A DNA stretch of 56,195 nt, from contig NZ_KB905473.1 of NCBI RefSeq assembly GCF_000382445.1, positions 231,746-287,940 of the forward strand. The letters are read 5' to 3'. This DNA is from Phocaeicola massiliensis B84634 = Timone 84634 = DSM 17679 = JCM 13223 (GTDB taxonomy: Bacteria > Bacteroidota > Bacteroidia > Bacteroidales > Bacteroidaceae). Of this stretch, positions 51,966 to 56,195 are shown in pieces. The position numbers were made by a program, and so were the translations under genes. Numbering within the stretch: position 1 is the stretch's first letter; each line of letters opens with the position of its first letter. The notes below the pieces were generated by a model. That model ran no database searches. It was not told where the DNA came from and worked only from the letters and a program-made list of their open reading frames with translations.

Positions 51966-52297
51966 CGAAAAAGTGGTTTTCAGATGAGGGTGGAATGTCG
52001 GCGAACAGGGGGAAAGCCGGGCAAAAAGAAATATGCGACAAGAAAAAAGAGAAGCGGTATGTATGGCAGGAGAAGGAGCAGGCGGAACAAACAATGCGGA
52101 ACCATGCAGAGCGGAGGGAGCTGAAGCCCCCTGTCTTCTCATGGCTTCTTTTATTTTTGCGAAAAGATTCTTGTGAGACCTATACCCCGAACGGTACATG
52201 TGGGATTTCGTGGGGTATGAGATATGCCTTCCTCAATATCCGATATTTTTTATCCATGCGTCACGTCGGTCGCAGTTTGCCCCTGTAATCGTTTCTC

Positions 52298-52415
52298 AAA
52301 TCGAATTTGGATTGCCGCCGCATTCTTTTTCGTGAAAATTTTCCACGGCGAAGCCGCAAGGAAAATTTTCACGAAAAAAGTGTAGGAAATGCGGCTGGCA
52401 AGACAAATTCGATTT
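52298..52415 (-). repeat. Long palindromic leader element, copy C
   Basis: Outer arms AAATCGAATTTG (52298-52309) / CAAATTCGATTT (52404-52415) and perfect 19-base inner arms TTTTTCGTGAAAATTTTCC (52326-52344) / GGAAAATTTTCACGAAAAA (52360-52378) enclose the loop ACGGCGAAGCCGCAA. The loop keeps the GCGAAGC heart of copies A and B although the arms differ. Confidence 0.85.
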
Positions 52416-52474
52416 TCCTTTGATGAAGGGGGAAACTGTTCTGGCAATATCCATCCGCCTGTCCTCTTAACACA

Positions 52475-53794
52475 TTATTTGCTAATACCATGTATGCTCA
52501 TTTTTTTATAAAGGGTGGGGCGGCTTATTCCCAGCAACGCCGCCGCTTGTGTCAGGTTTCCTTTGGATATGGATATTGCCGTCTTGATTTGTTCAATGTT
52601 CCTTTTCTCGTCTTTCTGCAAACATTTGTCTATCTTTTTTTTCTTGGCAGAATTCGGAGCATCCGTTTCCGTCTGTTTCAACCGTAAAAAATCGGGAGTT
52701 ATCAAATTTCCTTTGCATATCAATACCGCCGCATAAACAACCTGTTTCAACTGCCTGACATTTCCCGGCCAGCTATACCCCAACAGCATTTCTTTTGCCG
52801 GTCCGTCAAAACCCACCACCTCTTTCCGGAGTTCCGCACAAGACTGTTCCCTGAAAAAATCCGCCAGGGGAAGTATGTCTTCCAAACAATTTTGCAGCGC
52901 AGGTACGGTAATCGTAAAGTCATGGAAACGATACAACAAGTCTTTGCGGAAACGTTTCTCGGCCACCGCCTGGAACAAGTCCTCGTTGGTTGCCGCGATG
53001 ATACGCACATCCATCCGCCTGTCCTGTTTCCCGCCCACCGGACGATAGCTCCGTTCCTCCATGGCACGCAACAACATCCGTTGTGTCTCTATTGAGAGAT
53101 TCTCCACTTCGTCCATGAACAAGGTGCCTCCCTGCGCTTCCAGGAAATACCCCGCCTTTTCCTCGGTAGCCCCTGTGAAGGCTCCCTTGACATGGCCGAA
53201 AAAGGCGGAAGCGGCCAGATCTTTGGACAAACTGCCACAGTCAACCTTAATATACGGTTTGTTGGCTCTGAGACTCCTCCTGTGTATCTTATTTGCCAGA
53301 TGTTCTTTTCCGGTTCCCGTGTTCCCCAGTATCAACACTGTCATGTCTGTTGGTGCAACCAGGTGGATATATTGGTTCAATTCGCAAAAAGAGGCACTCC
53401 TGCGTTCGTAAATCACTTTGGAAAAAGTATCGTTTGCCGCTTTTATCTTTCTTATGGCGGGTAACAGCTTGTCTTCAACCAGTGGTTTGAGGATAAAATC
53501 CTCCGCACCTAATTTCATGGCATGGACGGCAGAATGTATCTCCTCATAGTTGGTCATCATTATGAACGGATGCATGTACCCGTTATCCCTCATCCATTTC
53601 AACAAGGCGGTACTTTCCCCGTCCGGCAACCTTAAATCCGCCAATACCATATCATCCTCATGGATGGAACCCCTAATCATTTTTTTTGCCTGTGCCAGCC
53701 CGTGTGCCTTCATTGTCTTAAAGTCCGCCTTTTGCAAAAGACTACAGATATAGTCACAGAACAAGATATTATCCTCAATAACAATCACTTTCAT
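52475..53794 (-). CDS. rteB: RteB, sigma-54-type response regulator
   Basis: A 439-aa regulator: receiver domain with the phospho-acceptor in DDMVLADLRLPDGES, AAA+ domain with GNTGTGKEHLANKIH (Walker A), the sigma-54 contact loop GAFTGATEEKAG and Walker B GGTLFMDEVENLS, and a Fis-type HTH at the end (NLTQAAALLGISRPTLYKKM). In CTnDOT RteB is phosphorylated by RteA under tetracycline control and turns on excision and transfer functions. Its start overlaps rteA by 20 bases. It appears complete. Confidence 0.88.
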   Translation of the reverse strand: MKVIVIEDNILFCDYICSLLQKADFKTMKAHGLAQAKKMIRGSIHEDDMVLADLRLPDGESTALLKWMRDNGYMHPFIMMTNYEEIHSAVHAMKLGAEDFILKPLVEDKLLPAIRKIKAANDTFSKVIYERRSASFCELNQYIHLVAPTDMTVLILGNTGTGKEHLANKIHRRSLRANKPYIKVDCGSLSKDLAASAFFGHVKGAFTGATEEKAGYFLEAQGGTLFMDEVENLSIETQRMLLRAMEERSYRPVGGKQDRRMDVRIIAATNEDLFQAVAEKRFRKDLLYRFHDFTITVPALQNCLEDILPLADFFREQSCAELRKEVVGFDGPAKEMLLGYSWPGNVRQLKQVVYAAVLICKGNLITPDFLRLKQTETDAPNSAKKKKIDKCLQKDEKRNIEQIKTAISISKGNLTQAAALLGISRPTLYKKMSIHGISK

Positions 53795-56099
53795 AGATTT
53801 TCTTTGCCTGTTGTGCCAAATAAATTATTTCTTTTCCTTTATCCAATACTTTTTGAACAGTCCGTTTCAATTCTTCAACCGAAAGCTCCCCGGAACCCTG
53901 AAGCAGCGCAAACAATTCACGTAGCGGTTTACCGGCATGAATAATCTCCCATGAGCATGTCAGATGGTGTACCCACTCCTTCAGTGCCTCGTGATCATTC
54001 TTTTCCGCACTCTCAGCCACCGCCTCCATATCCTTTGCGGTTTCCTCAATCAAGGTATCAAGCATCGCCTTTTTGTCTCCATGCTCCAACAGAGTATGGA
54101 AATCAATTTGTTCCAACTGCCTTTCGTTTCCTAAGCATTCTGCGCATACCTGCAACAATTCCTCAGCCGAAAACGGTTTTTTCAAACAAGCCGAAAACCC
54201 CGCCTCACGCAGGTCTTCCGCCTTGCAGCTCCCCGAAGCGGTTGCCGCTATGACCGGAATGCTCCTTGAATTTCCCACTTTTGCCATGCGCAGGAGTTTC
54301 AGCACCTCAAACCCGTTCATCTGTGGCATTTTCAAATCCGTAATCAACAGGTCATAGCTTTGGCAACGTACATGTTCCATCAAGTCACGTGTATTCTCAC
54401 ATACCGTACAAGTGACTCCATGATGCGCGAACATTTCCCTGATCGCAGCCAACAAGACGGTGTCATTGTCCAATACCAGAACCGTAAACGGCTGTATGGG
54501 AATCCTGTCCTTGTCGTTGCCGTTCACACTTTCCTCTGCCACAGGCAAGGGCAAGTAGACAGTAAAACGGCTGCCTACACCTTTCCGGCTTGTCAGCTCT
54601 ATCCTGCCTTCCAGCAACTCGACCAGGCTTTTGACTATTGAAAGCCCAAGGCCGACCCCTTCTTCCGCAATCGCGTTGGGAAGCCGTTCGAATGCCGTAA
54701 AAATACGCGCCTGCTCCTCGTCATCCATACCGGTTCCGGTATCTTCCACCGTAAGCGCCAATATCCCTTTTTCAAATCGCGTACGTAATGTCACCGTTCC
54801 CTGTTCTGTAAATTTAATCGCATTTGACAACAGGTTGCTCCCTATCTGGATTATTCTTTTTTTATCCCCGACAACAACCGCATCCCCGGCACTTTCCATG
54901 TTTAAGGACAAGTTCTTTCCTGCCGCCAACGGCAGGAAATCCGTTTCCAATACTTCAATGACAGAGCATAACCTGAACGGGGCGGGACTGGCTTTTTCCT
55001 TGCCGCTTTCCAAACGGAAAAATCCCAGCAGGGCATTCAGCATGGAAGCCATATATTCTGCCACCTGCCGTATATTTTGGTTATACTCCTTACGTTTCAA
55101 CGTCCTCCTCTCCGTGGCAAGCAATTCCGCATAGCTGCTGATGGTGGCAAGCGGAGAACGTAAATCGTGCGTCACCGCCAGCATGATTTTTTTTCTTGCT
55201 TCAATCAGCTTCTTGTTTTCAACGACAGTCTGCCTCAACTGCCGGACCGTATCCTCCAATCTTCTTTTATAGCGGTTTATGCGTATCATATACCTGTGTA
55301 TAACCAGATAAGACCCTACTAATAACAGTATCATGAATGCCGTCAAACCAATGACTACGGCAAATGATTGTTTCTCAGCCTTTGCAATCCTATCTTCCCG
55401 TTTCTTCAGCTCTGTTCTTGCCGCCTTGTCCATGTGTACAATCATCTGCTGTAGCTGCCTGTTCAACATTCTGTTCTTTCCGGCTAAATAGTTCGTCTGC
55501 TCAGCCAGTTCCCGGGTATATGCCTGATGTTCGCCCACTACCTTTTGGTTGAGTGCATAAAGCATGGAAGCCGTGGAGGGGGAATCCGCCTTATCACGTT
55601 TTCTGAACAGCCTCTTCAGCAATCCCCCCCTTTTATTGGTTTCCCGTTCACTTTGTCTGGCAATAACCGGAATTTGTGCCGCAATTTCCTGACTGACCTC
55701 TTCCTGTTTATGCACCAGAGATATGATTTTTTGCATATACAGTTCCTTGTCTTTCCATAAAGTACGGATACTGTCCATGTGTGAGTTGGGATTGCTGTTG
55801 TTAAATTCATATAACAAGCTGTCAATATGCTGTTTCCGTTTGCGGAATGTAAGAAAATCCTGCTCGTTCCATTCCATGAAGGTTTCACACAATAAAGAAA
55901 GGCTAAGCATTTCCACATATATATCATTCATGTCATGTTTCTGACGGTTGATTCCCCGGACTTCCACTTCCCGGGCCTTCATCTCTTTCCATTCATGGAT
56001 ACCGGCGTATACAATACAGCTTATGATTATAATTTTGGTGATGTACCCGACCGCTATTGGGGCGAGAAGAGGTTGCGAACATAAAGATTGTCCCAACAA
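53775..56099 (-). CDS. rteA: RteA, hybrid sensor histidine kinase
   Basis: A 774-aa hybrid kinase: N-terminal hydrophobic stretch, coiled sensor region, second membrane span (AVVIGLTAFMILLLVGSYLV), HisKA with THDLRSPLATIS, HATPase with LLSNAIKFT, VEDTGTGMDD and GVGLGLSIVKSL, a receiver domain with YDLLITDLKMPQMNG, and a C-terminal Hpt-like helix bundle (EWVHHLTCSWEII). It pairs with RteB through the overlap. The tetQ-rteA-rteB order of CTnDOT predicts tetQ just right of the window. The signal sensed is unknown. Confidence 0.88.
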   Translation of the reverse strand: MLGQSLCSQPLLAPIAVGYITKIIIISCIVYAGIHEWKEMKAREVEVRGINRQKHDMNDIYVEMLSLSLLCETFMEWNEQDFLTFRKRKQHIDSLLYEFNNSNPNSHMDSIRTLWKDKELYMQKIISLVHKQEEVSQEIAAQIPVIARQSERETNKRGGLLKRLFRKRDKADSPSTASMLYALNQKVVGEHQAYTRELAEQTNYLAGKNRMLNRQLQQMIVHMDKAARTELKKREDRIAKAEKQSFAVVIGLTAFMILLLVGSYLVIHRYMIRINRYKRRLEDTVRQLRQTVVENKKLIEARKKIMLAVTHDLRSPLATISSYAELLATERRTLKRKEYNQNIRQVAEYMASMLNALLGFFRLESGKEKASPAPFRLCSVIEVLETDFLPLAAGKNLSLNMESAGDAVVVGDKKRIIQIGSNLLSNAIKFTEQGTVTLRTRFEKGILALTVEDTGTGMDDEEQARIFTAFERLPNAIAEEGVGLGLSIVKSLVELLEGRIELTSRKGVGSRFTVYLPLPVAEESVNGNDKDRIPIQPFTVLVLDNDTVLLAAIREMFAHHGVTCTVCENTRDLMEHVRCQSYDLLITDLKMPQMNGFEVLKLLRMAKVGNSRSIPVIAATASGSCKAEDLREAGFSACLKKPFSAEELLQVCAECLGNERQLEQIDFHTLLEHGDKKAMLDTLIEETAKDMEAVAESAEKNDHEALKEWVHHLTCSWEIIHAGKPLRELFALLQGSGELSVEELKRTVQKVLDKGKEIIYLAQQAKKIYESDCY

Positions 56100-56133
56100 T
56101 TTATTGTAACCATTCTATTTTCCGCTACGACAA

Positions 56134-56162
56134 TTTTATCGGCTGTTTTTCAGCCGATAAAA
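56134..56162 (-). other. Hairpin upstream of rteA
   Basis: TTTTATCGGCTG (56134-56145) pairs perfectly with CAGCCGATAAAA (56151-56162) around TTTTT. On the minus strand it precedes rteA by ~35 bases and lacks a following T-run, so it looks more like a leader or mRNA-stability stem than a terminator. Confidence 0.5.
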
Positions 56163-56195
56163 TAAAAATGTCCGTAAGAAAATAGTTTAGTTTTA

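Larger units (their letters stand above)
51846..52474. other. Regulatory gap between DUF3945 gene and rteB
   Basis: These 629 bases hold no credible gene; open frames on both strands lack coding character. They contain the 10-bp repeat array (51931-51965) and palindrome copy C (52298-52415). In CTnDOT-type elements an rteC gene would be looked for near rteB; none is visible here. Confidence 0.5.

Noticed and set aside
51941..52288. 115-codon plus-strand frame between the DUF3945 gene and rteB
   Set aside because: Begins inside the 10-bp repeats and ends inside palindrome-rich DNA; no protein-like features.
56100..56195. 3' end of tetQ at the right edge
   Set aside because: Expected from the CTnDOT order, but I could not identify a TetQ C-terminal reading in the last 96 bases.

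Overview
The window looks like accessory DNA from a gut Bacteroidales bacterium (Bacteroides, Phocaeicola or Parabacteroides). The evidence is Bacteroides-type promoters (TTTG ... TAnnTTTG), IS982, IS21 and IS4-type insertion sequences, a TonB receptor with an N-terminal carboxypeptidase-like domain, and a right-hand third whose gene set (RteA/RteB two-component pair, Exc-like topoisomerase III, Xis-like helix-turn-helix pairs, DUF3945/DUF4099 proteins) matches conjugative transposons of the CTnDOT superfamily.

Layout. (1) 1-3294: debris of mobile elements (a transposase C-terminus at the window edge, a decayed IS982), the 3' end of a tRNA with its terminator, and an intact two-gene RiPP locus (52-aa Cys-containing precursor plus radical SAM/SPASM maturase). 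(2) 3295-5958: complete IS21-family element (istA, istB, long terminal inverted repeats). (3) 5962-10215: GC-richer mobilization module (HTH protein, two unknowns, candidate oriT, MobC-like protein, relaxase, membrane accessory protein) ending in a nonsense-mutated, truncated tyrosine recombinase. (4) 10216-31757: a very AT-rich ~21-kb biosynthetic cluster. It has a single large NRPS (FAAL-PCP-[carrier-like]-Cy-A-PCP-TE), its phosphopantetheinyl transferase, a TonB receptor and surface lipoprotein, then a tightly overlapping operon of two saccharopine-dehydrogenase-like reductases, a membrane protein, a CmoA-like methyltransferase, two paralogous membrane methyltransferases and a heterodimeric ABC transporter. 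An IS4-type element splits one gene of the cluster. (5) 32582-34798: a Septu-type anti-phage pair (PtuA ATPase, PtuB HNH). (6) 35026-36796: a 1.77-kb segment bounded by perfect 26-bp inverted repeats and holding decayed genes. (7) 36878-56195: part of an integrative conjugative element: tyrosine recombinase, Toprim/primase-like protein, Xis-like genes, phosphoribosyltransferase, NYN-LOTUS protein, a PRTRC cassette, topoisomerase III, DUF4099/DUF3945 proteins, RteB and RteA. tetQ would be expected just beyond the right edge but is not visible.

How the parts may work together. The NRPS would load a fatty-acyl group through its FAAL domain, condense and possibly cyclize it with one amino acid, and release it by its thioesterase. 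The downstream reductases and methyltransferases would tailor the product. The TonB receptor, propeller-like lipoprotein and YbtPQ/IrtAB-like ABC pair look like an outer- and inner-membrane uptake route, so a metallophore is the leading idea, though the product is unknown. In the ICE part, three loci carry phased 10-bp direct repeats and three leaders carry long related palindromes, which suggests element-wide regulation not explained by any annotated gene. The topoisomerase III has Cys where the catalytic Tyr should be.
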